The translations under genes and the position numbers were made by a program. The notes under the pieces are model-generated. The model had not been told where the DNA came from. It worked only from the letters and a program-made list of their open reading frames with translations, and did not search any database. Below, piece after piece: positions 33,415 to 46,127 of a DNA stretch of 64,000 bases (positions are counted from its first letter, which is position 1; each line of letters begins with the position of its first letter). This stretch comes from Cyclina sinensis (taxonomy: Eukaryota > Mollusca > Bivalvia > Venerida > Veneridae), in contig JAAONU010000002.1 in the NCBI GenBank assembly GCA_012932295.1, positions 37,631,521 to 37,695,520 of the forward strand, written 5' to 3'.

Positions 33415-33720
33415 ATATGTAGATATACGGGAGTGTACGGAATTCCGTATATCATTAATATACGGGTAAAAATACGGAAAACATAAAATACGGAGGTGTA
33501 CAGTGTCGTATATTCGGCAAATCCGTATATGACCAAAATACGGTGTTCCGTATACTTATAGAATACGGAAAACTAGATATACGGTGTCCGTATTTTTCTA
33601 AAATACGGGAACGTCATAATAAGTCCGTATATTACTAAAATACGGCATCCCGTATTCTTACAAATACGTGAATCTAAAAAGACTGCATATTCATGAACAG
33701 TCGTATACTGCTAAACTACA
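33415..33720. repeat. Left subterminal repeats of the CACTA-like element
   Basis: About sixteen CCGTAT or ATACGG motifs in 250 bp, alternately oriented and spaced ~15-25 bp, often as ATACGG...CCGTAT pairs. In plant CACTA elements such repeats are transposase-binding sites. Looser copies resume beyond the nested insertion (about 35360-35830). Confidence 0.88.
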
Positions 33721-33732
33721 TATTTCCCTTTA

Positions 33733-35311
33733 GGCCACACCAAAATGATCTCCTGTTCGTCGGATTTCCCGCATCAATTTTCGAAGAAATGAAAAAAAAA
33801 TATTTTAATTTTTTTCTCACCGCCCGCTCCTGTCGTAAAATTTGCACTGGGTCGAAATCGCCCGGTGCGAAAAAAGTTATTACTTTTGATTGTAATTTAT
33901 AGTGCAAATTTCTACAGAACATGTTCTTCGGTTTAATACTCAGTTGCGCTACGCGATTATCACTATTCCGAGCGGTAGAGACCCGTTACAGGGCGTTAGG
34001 TAATGATTTGCTCGATTACCAAATTGAATGTCGTATTTTTGGATCACATCATAAATCAACAAAGGAGAATGGCCTCTTACGTGTTTGTTGTTTCCTGTTG
34101 CGAGGCTGATGACAATAAAGCCATTTTTCCACCGACTGCAGTAGAAATACCTCTTAATGCAGACTTCAACGAACTGTTCAGAGCTGCAGCCGTGTATTGT
34201 ACTTTAAATTTTTCTGGAGCATTTCTCCAAAAGTGTTTCATCTAGCAACTTGAAACTTCATCGGTGGATAGATCTCATTAAGGAAAAGTGCAGTGCACAA
34301 GAAACGTAACTCTTATTTCCATACTTTCTGAGTTGTTGCCCTTTGCTATTTTTTTTATGCATATTTTTTTTTGTCAGGAACATAACTAGAAAAGTATTTA
34401 AAATAGAAATTTTAAACTTCATAGGTGGATAGATTGCATTAAGTAAAAGTGCATTGCACAAGAAAGATAACTCTTCCATTTATAATTTTCTAGTTATTGC
34501 CCTTTGTTATTTTTCATACTTTTGTTCATACAGGCGTTATGTATTAACAAATTGTGTTCACATGTATAGGCAGGTTCCTTTTAATATCCTCTAACATTGG
34601 GTGCAGTTTGGGTCACTAGGGATCATGGTCAAGGGTAACAGTTACTAGCAATAGATTTTTACAATTTTTAATGCCCCTGCCATAAAATGGCAGGACGGCA
34701 TGTAACATTTACCCTGTCGGTTGGTTTGTCCATCCGTCTGTCCGTGTCAAATTTTGTGTCCGCCTCATATCTTTGTCATACATGAGATTTCGGAAAAAAA
34801 TGATATAAATGATCATAATATGAAGACAATGTGTCGCGTGCATGGACCATGTCATTTGCTCAAAGGTGAAGGTCACAGTGGACACTTAAAGTTTATGCGT
34901 AGATGTTAGTGTCTGGCTTACAACTTTGTCAAGCATGACGGGATTTTAAAATAAATTGGCATAAATGATCATCATATGAAGACGTAGTGTAACTGGCATC
35001 TTGATCATTATACTTGATGTGCACTCTGCTTATCTGTTTCTAACTGAATTGTTAAAATACATGTATATTTGTAGAGCTGTTTTTCTCAAAAAGGCTTTGT
35101 CATGTTTAAATCATTCTTTTGAAATCGATGAATTAAAAGTGGTTTTAACATACTCATTTAACGCTATCATGGTTTACTTTTTTTTCTTCGCTCTTCGCTC
35201 GCTCCACTAAATGACTGATCAGAAAAAAAATATTTTAATTTTTTTTTCGCTCGCTCGCCCCATATTTTTCTCAAAAAAATCCGAAGAACAAGATATTAAT
35301 TTGGTGTGGCC
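33733..35311. mobile_element. Harbinger-like element nested in the CACTA-like element
   Basis: The left end GGCCACACCAAAATGATCTC and the inverse of the right end (AGATATTAATTTGGTGTGGC-C) match, flanked by TTA on both sides (33730-33732 and 35312-35314). A TWA duplication and GG ends are typical of PIF/Harbinger. It holds dispersed repeat pieces (34213-34560, 34667-34990) and one 58-codon ORF but no transposase. Confidence 0.75.
34069..34245 (+). CDS. 58-codon ORF inside the Harbinger-like element
   Basis: MASYVFVVSCCEADDNKAIF then PPTAVEIPLNADFNELFRAA. It is unlike random AT-rich translation in composition, but the last third overlaps a dispersed repeat. It may be a first exon or a captured gene fragment. 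Not recognised. Confidence 0.25.
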   Translation: MASYVFVVSCCEADDNKAIFPPTAVEIPLNADFNELFRAAAVYCTLNFSGAFLQKCFI

Positions 35312-36493
35312 TTATTTGACAGTTAAGAAAACAAGAATCAATGTACTTTTCGAACATACTGAAATACGGGTGTCAGTGTACTGCTCAAATCTGGTGTTCT
35401 ATAAATTTGTAAATAATGGAACCTATTATATGTCTAAAACACGCTAGTTTTGCCAAATATTACTCGAATGCGGCATTCCGTATGCTTAAAAATGTGGAAA
35501 TATGTAAAATGGTTCGGAGATCATTATTTTAAGAAGGAAAATCTCTAGAAAACTACTGATTGAGAAGTCAACAAATAAAAAATGTATCTGTAAACTGAAA
35601 AAATAATGAGTATTATAATAATTATTTGATTATTTAGATTATAATTGAATAAGACGGGCATATCAAATCAAGTCAGTATACTGCTCAAATAAGGGTTTCT
35701 GTATATTTACTAATAAGAGAAACTTGAAATACTACTCAGTATATTCCTGAAATACGAGAGTGTGTTTGCAAGTCCGTATATTACTCGAATACAGCATTCC
35801 GTATATTTGAAAATACGAAAATAACATCGGTCATAGTTACACAGTTACAGTTATATAGAGTTATAATTACTAGTTGAAACTAAGAATCTTTATATAGCAA
35901 AATGTTTTCTTTTTGTAATAATGAATAATTTTTTTTTTTTCATTTTTCTTTTTTCCTTTTTTTGTGGGGGGGGGGGGGCGGGGTTCTGTCAAAACTGAAT
36001 TCCACTCTTGATTTTATGCCGGATATAGATCATAATCCAATGCAGGCGTCTCAAACTTGAAAACGAAATTAAAATGAAACCGACTTAACTTTTATTAATC
36101 TGCCCGTTTCTATTTTCTAATTTTTATCTCCAAGATGATCAGTGATGTGCTTTATTGTCTTAACCAAATTGCAGTATTGGATTATTAAAGCCGGATATTG
36201 ACCATAGTTCACAGCAGAGTTTTCAAGTCTTTAACTAAATTTAATCAAACCGTGCCTCTTGTTAAAATTTTTATTTGCTGGCTGATCTAATATTGCTTAA
36301 CAGTGATGTACTTTATTGTCTTAAAACAATATTGCGATTTAAAGGAAGTATTCTATGGTGATATTATTTACACTTAAAATGTGCTCTTTCGTCTTAGGTC
36401 TGCTTGTGCTTCTGTCTTTTTGAAGGAAAATTAAACCATAATGACTTTTAAAAATTAAACAAAAAGTAGCAGGTTCAATTATTCTTAAAATAC

Positions 36494-36575
36494 CTTCTGT
36501 TGAAATAATTAGTTTGCCTTTGCATTGATAACATCGAACATGTAGATCTAAACTGTCATGTTTTGGGTTAGACAT
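36494..36575 (-). CDS. Candidate CxxC mini-exon inside the CACTA-like element
   Basis: Minus-strand ATG at 36575 encodes MSNPKHDSLDLHVRCYQCKG then KLIISTE, ending ACAGAAG|GTATTT in phase 1. The CYQC pair and the clean donor make it a possible first exon of a transposon-carried gene, but I could not find the following exon. Confidence 0.27.
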
Positions 36576-37919
36576 CTTTTTTTCACCTATGATGAAGCAT
36601 GATTACTTATAAACAGCAAAGAAATTTAAGCCAGTAATACAACATTTAAGATTTTGCTTCATAACATTAAACTACCTTAAGCAGTTTGCTGTATGTTATA
36701 AAAATAAACACAAAGTTTTGTTTGTTATGAGATATCAATTATCAATTAACATATAGAACGAATAATCAATTTACAGTTACAATTTACTTAGACGAATCAT
36801 AGATAACATCTCAATCTAATGAACTATTGAATCAAGCTCTTGTGATATTCTCCGGTAGATTAATTCTTTTTATTTTATCAAAATTTCACGAAAAACTGCT
36901 TTTAAGAAGTACGTTTCTATCTTTAAAAGAAATCTGAATAAAAGGGTACGGTTACGTGGGTGTCATAATTATTTTGTTTTCCGTAGTACATTAAATATAC
37001 CATCAATAATATTAGAAATAAGAAAAAAGAAAGCAAACGTATTATTTGTAAGATTAATATCTTACAAACGTGTGCATTGAAGCTATTATTTTTTTCTGTA
37101 TACATAAACTCGAATGTTGTACATATCAATATTTTGCACACACAAAAATCCGAAATGCAAGAAATAAATATTAGAGAAAAGGTCCATTTAGCAGTAGATG
37201 CTAAATTTTATATAACAATCAGGAATATTTGAAGACCACGTGTTATAGCCTTCAGGCATTTTCTCAAGAGCAAAATTTGTTAACTAAAGTGTTTTACTGT
37301 GACTGATCAAGGAACACCGACTATGACAATTAACGGTGACTTATCAAAACAAAGCCAGTATGTCACCCCCATATTACGTAACTACATCCCTTCACCACAG
37401 GACACCCCGAAAGACAAAAGAGTGTGATAATAATAGAAGCGCTAAATAATGCACTTTTATTGTCAAGTATTGTTTGAAAGTGTATTATAGAATAAAACAA
37501 GTTTTAGTTAACATTCTACATCAACATGCGGTTGATGAGCGAAATGTTTAATTTTGTCATTTTGTCCATTTTGTAAACTTTCAGAGGTTTTCAAATAATT
37601 GAAATCATATTTTCAACTTATGAAAAAGGAACAGTTATATGTGTTTTACACAACTAAATCTTTAATTTTGAACGGTCGATGGTCTTTATTCACCGTTTTT
37701 AATAATTCACAGCATTTCGGATTTGCAAGTCATTTACAGGTAATTCAAGATAATAATATGTTCAAGTCAGGAAAAAACATACAGAAAAGTAATAAGAATA
37801 CAATAAAATGCTGTCACAAAATTTACGCGATAAAAGACAGCATGTCACCTTGAAATGTGCTAAAGTTATACAATGTTTTACGAGACTTGGGCATCACAGC
37901 AAAGTTAAGCAGCCTTTTA

Positions 37920-38022
37920 ATGGCGGACAGTCACGTGACCTTCACAATGGCGGCGTTCAATTTATCAGTTATGGAACGGTCTGTATGTGCGCTACAACTC
38001 CAGAGCAGATATAAGATCTTCG
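37920..38022 (+). CDS. Candidate first exon inside the CACTA-like element
   Basis: ATGGCGGACAGTCACGTGAC encodes MADSHVTFTMAAFNLSVMER and SVCALQLQSRYKIF, ending TTCG|GTAATG in phase 1. The stretch is locally GC-rich and contains an E-box (CACGTG). No phase-matched partner exon was found. Confidence 0.27.
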
Positions 38023-38373
38023 GTAATGATCTATATTCATACATTAAAAAAAGCTTTTAAAGGCTAACGGTTATAATTGAAAGAGGTTCACTCAGTTATT
38101 ATCATAATTTAGGCATCACACAAAGTCAAAGGTGTTTAGAGTCTTCGTTTTTATTTTATTATTTGCAATGATAGGGTTTTATTTTCTCAAGACTAGACCT
38201 ACAAGATAAATATTTTTGCGCAGGTGGATCGAGATACAAGGGTATTTATGCGACAATACCAACCAAGAAAACCATATTCATCAAGTTTAATTTATTATTA
38301 TAAAAAATATTTCCCCAAGACGAGAAAAAGAAATATACTGTACCAGTCAGTTTAACAAGGCACATACCATGTG

Positions 38374-38490
38374 ACCAGATCGCTCCAATCAAAGGTAGCG
38401 TGGGTTTATTCCATGTGATCAATCCCACCAATCAAAGGAAGCGTGGGTTTATTTCATGTGATCAGATTGCACCAATCAAGTATAGCTTGT
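38374..38490 (+). promoter_or_regulatory. Three direct repeats with CCAATC boxes
   Basis: CCAATCAAAGGTAGCGTGGG at 38385, CCAATCAAAGGAAGCGTGGG at 38428 and CCAATCAAG at 38472: a 43-44 bp direct repeat that also includes CATGTGATCA. It ends ~120 bp before the start codon of the small ORF at 38600. CCAAT boxes are binding sites for NF-Y, so this looks like a promoter with repeated upstream elements. Confidence 0.5.
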
Positions 38491-38599
38491 GTTCACCTAT
38501 CCAATCATTTCTTTGGGCGCGAAATGGAAGAAGCAGATTTCAGCAATACATATCTCAAAAATTGCCTTTTATCGAAGACTTCGTCGTTTTGAAAGTAAA

Positions 38600-41500
38600 A
38601 TGAGGTAAGTCAAAGTTTTTGTATAATACTTTTCAGTTTTACTGAACTCATGCTTGGAATTAAATGCTTGATCATGCCCTGCAATGAATGGCTTATGATG
38701 ATTTTTGTATGCTTCCGTTTTTAAACGGGTGTAAGTTCGGTAAATTGCAAGGCCGGTAAATTGTTGTTCAACGTCAAAATTATATTCCTTTTGCAGATAT
38801 TGAACTGAATTTTGTTTTGAAAAATATTTAGATGTATACAAATGACAAGCTTCATTATGTTCACATACCTAATAATAATACATTTATCAGGAACGTATAC
38901 GTACATGATCTTTAAATATGAAAATTTGAAATTGATTTTATTTTTTGAAACAAGATTACTCTTTTGATTTATGTTTTGAATTGAATTTTATTCTTTTTAA
39001 ACAGAATATGATGGTAAGAGTACTGCTAGTCATTAGATTTATATCAAATGATAAATTTAAATGAAAAGAAGAATAAAAACAAGACTTTCTGTCTTGAATA
39101 CAAAATAATCAAATTATCGCTTTTTTATGACGGCAATTTTCTTTCATAATTGGTAACATGATTTTATATAATAAAAGACCCCAGAGAAATCGGTACCGAA
39201 AGAATATTGTTGGTAATTTTATATAGTTGAGATAGTGATATAGTTGGTGTGAAAAGCGCCTTTGATGACCGATATTAGTTGGTGTTTTTGTGCAATTTCT
39301 ATAAATAAATAGTTGTATATAACAATATATTAATTAGTGATGTATCGAGTATTGATGTGTTGCGGTATATTTTAAAAGTTTTATATATTTTAAATGTGTT
39401 TTCATTTTAAAACATTGCCGTTATTAGATCATAAACCGATTTATATCAAATATCAAGCCGCAAACATTACTTCCTTCGGCGTCATTTTAAGTGCAAAAAG
39501 TAACTATGATTTTAAAATTTTAGAATCAGTTATAATAATGTTATAATGATAATTGCATGACAAACACATTTTATATAATTACTTGCCGAGACAAATTTAT
39601 AACCTATTTAACGACCGACACATGCTGTTAGCACCTTTCTATGATCAGCAGTGTACCCCGGCATGCCTTTTCACACCTACTCTATCACCTTTACGGGTAC
39701 ATAAAGTATTTTTATTGTTACCAATTTTTCCCTTTTTTTTACTATATAAAATCATGTTACCGACATTTCGGTAAATCTTTTGCATATTAAAAGATAAGTG
39801 AGACTGAATAATTCTGTGAATAAGTCCTGATAGATTGATTATTTGGTTAAACATTCACAAATGTCGGCAATTAGATAAGTAACAACAGTTAAGCGATTAT
39901 TTCAGGATCGAAATCAAAATTAAGAAAATTAAAAAATTTATTAATTAAAGACAAAATATGATTATATAAGACGCACTGGTAATGAAATTGTAAAATGTGT
40001 AACATCCTGTTCCTAGTTCCTTAACATGATTGACTAAAGAATTGTTTTTAATTGACAACGCATGTACATACACTCAAAAGTTTTTATAATTTCTTTAGAA
40101 TAAATATTTTCATCGGCGTTAACAACTCACAACGCTAATCAGTAAACTAGTGTGTATTGCATATTATGCAGAACAGAACATAACAATATTTTTTATCAAG
40201 GTTTTCACATTGGGTATATCAAATGTTTTGTAGTCGGAAACGAAAGTTAAATGACTCCGGAACAAGAAATTACTTTAGTTTTGTCATAAAGGGGAAAAAT
40301 CAGATAAAACATATAAAAAAACAACGAACAAATAACTGCTGAGTTCGGTACGTTGTATTTAGCGATATTGTTTTGGGGGACCTAATTTATCAAAGTTATT
40401 CCTATAAATTAAAGGAAAAATTTCAACAAAAACTGTCTTGATTATGATGTTGTTATATAACTTAAGACAGGAGTTAAGCAAATTACCATGTCATTAATAA
40501 AGGTGTTGATTACATGTTGTATGAAACACATGGCCTGTTACAGTTAAAGTGTTTATCAAGCTAGTGAATAATTATGGCATGATAACAAAATTTATTTTAA
40601 GTCAGTTTAACTTTTACTCCTTATTCTTTAGTGTTAGCGTTTTATACCGTCCCGCGACTGACTCACAGGCATAATGTTAATAATGTACATTAGAAATAAA
40701 TTTAGTGCCGTGGTTCAGTGGTGTACCTAGCGAAAAAAGATTTACTGATTGGAAGGACATGAGTTTGCACACCGTTAGATCAACAACTTTTTTCTTCCAT
40801 TCTAAAGGTGTATAGAAGCGTAAAATTATGTTGTTGTTTTTTCTCATGATATTTTGATTTCTCTTTAATTTTAAGAAGAACGGCTTCACTTTCATAAATA
40901 TATTTTCTTCAATGTAATATAACTAATGAATTTGTTAGTGGAATATAAATTGAAAATCTGTTTTTACCAGTCTTCTATGAAACATAACATCCCTTCACGT
41001 GCTTCGACAGGTCACGTGCATCGCTCAGTAACGGCATATAATTCAATTTTTCAGAGAAATGTAGGATGAAGAATTGAATAAATCACATATTCAATATGCA
41101 TGAAAATGATAATAGCAGTTATATTTACATTTCTTCTCCTTACTTATCTTTTCTTCGCTTTACATATATTTACCTTACTTCTCCTTACTAATCTCTACGC
41201 ATCATTACTTTTATATGTACGCATCCTTACTTATCTTTATGCATCCTTACTTCTTATTTGTCTTTATGCATCCATACTTTGCACAATACGCATGCGCAAC
41301 TTTTAAACATGTGAAAAATAAGTCTATGTAAAACTGCCAACACACAGAAATTGTAAGAATGAGAGTAATTAATTGATAAATTATGAAACTCTTAATCATT
41401 CCAGCATCTTTCCATGACAATAACGATTTCGAAATAGGTAATACAATTTTTTATGCAAAAGCGATCAAACACGGACAGTAGATGTTTAAAAGTAATAATT

Positions 41501-41651
41501 GAAAATTAAGCAAAATACAAAATCAATACTATCATTTTGTATTTTCAGACAAATGGACCTTCATGATGCCATTGCAGAGCTGCAGGAGCAGATGCGAGTC
41601 TTGCACGAGTCCCAGAAAAAGTCACAGCCACAAGACAATGAAGCAGAATAA
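38600..41651 (+). CDS. Small two-exon ORF (coiled-coil micropeptide) inside the CACTA-like element
   Basis: Exon 38600-38604 (ATGAG|GTAAGT) and exon 41549-41651 (ATTTTCAG|ACAAATGG) join in phase 2 to encode a 35-codon protein, MRQMDLHDAIAELQEQMRVL then HESQKKSQPQDNEAE, with AATAAA about 12 bp after the stop. The heptad pattern (LHDAIAELQEQMRVLHE) predicts a short coiled coil. Strong splice signals, an upstream CCAAT repeat and a poly(A) signal argue for a real transcription unit; the length argues caution. If translation starts at the second ATG (41553), the intron is in the 5' UTR. Confidence 0.42.
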
Positions 41652-42329
41652 AAGAACAAAAAGAATAAAACTTTTTGAAATGCATGTTGTAAATGTATGT
41701 CCGTGGTACAAACAGTGAAATAACTCACAACAATCCAATAATTTAGTATGTTTATCTGTGCACGTGAAACTGGGTCTTATATATAAGCTGTGATCGTAGC
41801 AAGTAAAAGTGACACTTCCACATAGTTTTTATAAGATTTAAAAAAAATATATTTCTCATTTATATGTAGTACAGCTAAACAATGACCCGTGATTACATAC
41901 ACATACAGTGATACTTGGATTTCTATTGATTGACGATAACGTATGAAACAATACCAATGGCATAAGCTGACAAATCTTTGATATTACATATGTTATTGTA
42001 ATTTGAATATATGTTTCCAAGTGGCCAAGGTTCACTAGTCATTGTTTGCATAACTTCAAGATTGATTTCAGTTATGTTCTAATCATTGCAATATACTTGG
42101 TTTGTTAATTGATTGTTACTCTTTTATGATCATATTACATTTATTGATAAACTTGTTTATAAAATACTATTCATTAAATTCAGATCTAATTTGAATTACT
42201 TTTGTTTGTGCAATTCCTCATCCTTAAAAAGTTACTCAGTTGTTTTTTTTTATAATGCTTATGGCATATCTCGTGTACGCCAAAGTAAACTTACTGTCAG
42301 TATATCTAGTTAAAGAAAGGTATGTTTCC

Positions 42330-43104
42330 TACCGTTCTCTCAGACATTGCAGGTCTATATTTTTTCGTATGCTTCAAGTAGATACGATGAAGATCTTAAC
42401 TAGTCCGTTCTAGAAATGAGTAGTAACTACATATAATGATCCCGCACATCATGTACATGTATATTATCAGTCTATATTTGGTTCTCGTATCCTGTAATAT
42501 ATCATGTCCGTATTCTTGATCCGTACATGTAATATAATAAGTCCGTATATGTGTGATGTATGGTTTTCAGCTTTCCCGTATTCATTGAAAATACAATTCC
42601 GTATTTCCTACGTATATCTACAGTATACAAAGTCCGTATTCTTGCCCCGTATATGTGTCATATACGCTTTAAAGCATTTCCGTATTCTATGAAAATACAT
42701 TTCCGTATATTCGTCGTATATCTCTAGTATACATAGTCCGTATTCTATCCCGTATATGCATCATGTACGATTTTTAGCTTTCCCGTATTCTATAAAAATA
42801 CAAGTCCGTATATCCTCCGTATACTAGTAAACTGTATGTTGTTATAAGCCGTATATGGTTGAAATACGGGTTTTGTACTGTGCGTATATTACAAAAATAC
42901 GGACACATATACATACATGTATATTGGAAGAATACGGAAATCCGTATTTGTAATGACAAATATACGGAGTTCCCGTATACCCGATGTTCCGAATACGGAT
43001 AAGTATATTATGTCCGTATATTATGCGAATACGTCCCGTATATGTCCGTATATCTAAAAAATACGGGATCGTACACTTCCGTATATTGGTGTATTTTTCG
43101 CAGT
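42330..43104. repeat. Right subterminal repeats of the CACTA-like element
   Basis: Dense CCGTAT/ATACGG motifs in both orientations, mirror image of the left arm, with ~45-bp sub-periodicity such as CCGTATTCTTG...CCGTATATGTG...TTTCCGTATTC. Confidence 0.88.
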
Positions 43105-43387
43105 GTCTTTCACTGGCCTTGCTATTTTAACTGGTGGTACTGGATTTTAGAACACGCAGCTTTTTAATGCATTTTAAGCTCCACTTTTTGAAGAAAAAAA
43201 GTGGAGCTATTGTCATGACCCTTTCGTCAGAGTTAAATTGGTTAATTTTTTTGTTGGAGTCAAATTTCTCGGAAACTGTCAAAGCTATTTACTTCAAATT
43301 TAGAATACATGCACACTTTCAAAATTTGACACTATTTCTGAAGGGAAGAAAACTGTGAAATTTTATTTTTGCAAAGTTATGTCCCTT

Positions 43388-46127
43388 TTTAGCTCACCTG
43401 AGCACTGAGCTTTTTTGCCCTGTGTTGATCTTTTGTTGTCAACATTTTATTTTAAACATCTCCTCCTTAACCACTAGTTGAAAAATGATAAAACTTTACA
43501 GGAATGTTGCTTGCATGAAGTTTTACCACAGTTGTTCAAAGAATTCCATTCCATGAAGAACATTGGTTGCTGTGGCAACAAGAATGAAAACTTTTAAAAT
43601 CTTCTTGTCTAAAACTGCTAAGCCCAGAGGTCTGAAATTTGGCATGGACCTCTACCAAGTTTGTTCAAATAATGTCCCTGGGGTCACTATTGGCTCTGCC
43701 CGAGGGGTCACAAGTTTTATATAGCAATGAAGAAAATCTTTAAAAATTTTCTTGTCTCAAACCAGAGCCTAGAGTTTTAAAATTTGGCATGAAGCATTTT
43801 CTTGTAGACATCTACAAAGCTTGTTCAAATTATGACCCTGGGGTCACTATTGGACCTGCCCGAGGTGTCACAAGTTTTACATAGCTGTATAGAATTAAAT
43901 CTTTAAAAATCTTTTTATTTGAAACTTCAAGGCCTAGAGTTTTAAAATTTAGCATGAAGCATTTTCTAATAGACCTCTACCAAGTTTGTTCAAATTATGA
44001 TCCTGGGGTTGCTTTCGGCCCTGTCCCAGGTGTCACAAGTTTTACATAGCACTATAGAATAAAATCTTTAAAGATCTTCTTTTCTGAAACCACAAGGTCT
44101 AGAATTTTAAAACTTTGCATGAAGCATTGTTTAGTAGACCTTTATCAAGCTTTTTGAAATTATTAGATTAAGATTAAGGTCATTGAGGCTAAAAGTAGAT
44201 TTACAGTACGCTCTGCACGGATTCTGCCTTTTCCGCGATACCACCGCGGCCAATTTTTTCTTATCGCGGACAAACGCGGTGGACGTCCGCGATGAGACGG
44301 CTAATTTCCACCGCAGACAAAATACCGAAGATTATATTTAAATTATCGATAAAATCGGTTACCCGTTTCTCGTGGTGGAACGCGGCGGCCATTATAACTA
44401 TAGCTCAAAAATAAATGTTTATTTTATAAAATTTTACAAGATGACTTTAAATCAACCAAACTACTTAAATGGTAATAACATTAGTTAAAATTTTAGATGT
44501 AAAAATATTGAAACGGCATTTAAAATGAAAAACGTTTGATTGTAAAATTAGACACAAACTACATACTACAGAGTATACTACAGCATCCTTGTTCCCTTGA
44601 ACTATCCAAAACTGGCGAAAATTAGAACATTCGTAACAACAATTACTTGTTACACATGCTAATTATCGGGGTTATTTTAAGTGAACTGCTTTAGCTGTCA
44701 AAGAAATTACGTCACTCAATAGCGGCTTTCAACTTTTTACAAAGGGCGCCATGTCTTCAGATTAACTCAGAATCACAGCTGACACCTGTGTGAATAACAT
44801 ACCGAAATACAAACTAAATCACATTTTTCTAACTTATTTATAAACCAATCTGAGCTCTGGTTTGAAAGTGAAATCTACAGATCTTGTATAAATATATTTT
44901 TTCGATGCATAACAAACACTTGTAAATTTCAGTGGCTCAACACTTCCCTTTTATATTTCTATCATTTGGGGATGAATTTCACAATCTTTGATATCGTAAT
45001 ATTGTAGTGAAACCAATATGTAGCCTCAAAGGAACGACCTGTCAATCACAATTCCCGTGACCTATGATCTTTACAGGTGATACAACACAATATTTTTATC
45101 GGTTGTAATTCAAGAGCTAACCTTTGACAGCAAGCCTGAGTAATTTTCCATAAAAAAATCCCAGTATTTTACCGCCTTTTCCACATCACATGATCTAATG
45201 CTGCATGCTTTTGGATGCTTGCTCTCTACTTTCAATTCTCATTTTCGGAAAATCTATAAATAGTAACACCTAGTTTTTTTAAGGAGATACTGACAAGGAT
45301 TGAATTTTCATGGTGTAGGAAACAAAAATTGCATTTTCATTGTTGTCCCTTGTTACTTTTTCGTACATGCCGTACACCGAGGTTATTCAGTATTTGACTT
45401 AAAAGTGGTTTTCACAACCATGAACTTGCATATCTACTCTATTTTTGAATTTAATAAGACAATGATTTGCCGCGATTTAGAGTATTTTTGTTCATAGTAA
45501 TTCAATAACGAGAGAACAACAAGATGTACAAACAACAAATACATTGTATCTACATATTTTCTTTATTACAAAATCAAATTTTACATATTTTGAGTAGTAA
45601 AGTTTTAATAATTAATGGTAAAAAACTACATTTTTCACCGCGTTCCGCCGCGATTTACCGCGGCGTTCCGCGGGGGGAAAGGCTTACGGCCACAGATTCA
45701 TGTCCGTGGTGGTGAACATTTTCAGTCCGCGGGGTCTCGCGGACAAATTTTGTGCAAAATTTCGTCCGCGATGAGTCTCATCCGCGGGGTCTTGCGGGTT
45801 TTGCAAAATCCGTGCTGAGCGTATTGTATCGACTTTACCTCATAGAGCCTTCAATTATAGACCAATATCTTTGATATTCGGTATATGGGTTCCTTGCATA
45901 GACCACTACCCATAGGTGGGATTTGAGGTCACTGGGTCAAGGTCACTATAGCTAATAATAGATATTTTTGCTTTCTGTCACAGAGCCTTTATGTATTGAC
46001 TGATGTTTTAGATGTTTGGTTTGTAGGCACCTACAAATCTTCAATTAGAAAATGTAATACTGCTTTTGACATTTGCTTAGTACTCAGGTGAGCAATCAAG
46101 GGCCATCATGGTCCTCTTGTTGTTTTG
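43388..46127 (+). repeat. ~1-kb bivalve repeat, copy 3, split by a transposon
   Basis: Starts TTTTTAGCTCACCTGAGCAC and ends AGGTGAGCAATCAAGGGCCA, CATGGTCCTCTTG. Contains the same internal units as the other copies. Interrupted at 44209-45821. Confidence 0.8.
44209..45821. mobile_element. CCGCGG-rich DNA element nested in the bivalve repeat
   Basis: TACGCTCTGCACGGATT at the left and the inverse of AATCCGTGCTGAGCGTA at the right, with TA on each side. The next ~100-180 bp of each arm carry repeated CCGCGGT/ACCGCGG and GTCCGCGATGAGAC phrases in both orientations, making two GC-rich islands in AT-rich DNA. The core is AT-rich without transposase. Confidence 0.75.

Larger units (their letters stand above)
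33404..43105. mobile_element. 9.7-kb CACTA/EnSpm-like DNA transposon
   Basis: The left end CACTGCGAAAAATA (33404) matches the inverse of the right end TATTTTTCGCAGTG (ending 43105). Similarity continues inward (TATACGGGAGTGTACGG against TATACGGAAGTGTACGA). TCT is duplicated at 33401-33403 and 43106-43108. Both arms are packed with short CCGTAT/ATACGG repeats in both orientations. Ends of CACTA/G, a 3-bp duplication and subterminal repeats are the established hallmarks of the CACTA (EnSpm/CMC) superfamily. I found no transposase, so it is probably a non-autonomous or decayed member. It was itself invaded at 33733-35311. Confidence 0.88.

Noticed and set aside
40700..40775. tRNA-like GTGGTTCAGTGGT
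   Set aside because: Resembles an A box but no proper B box or acceptor stem follows.
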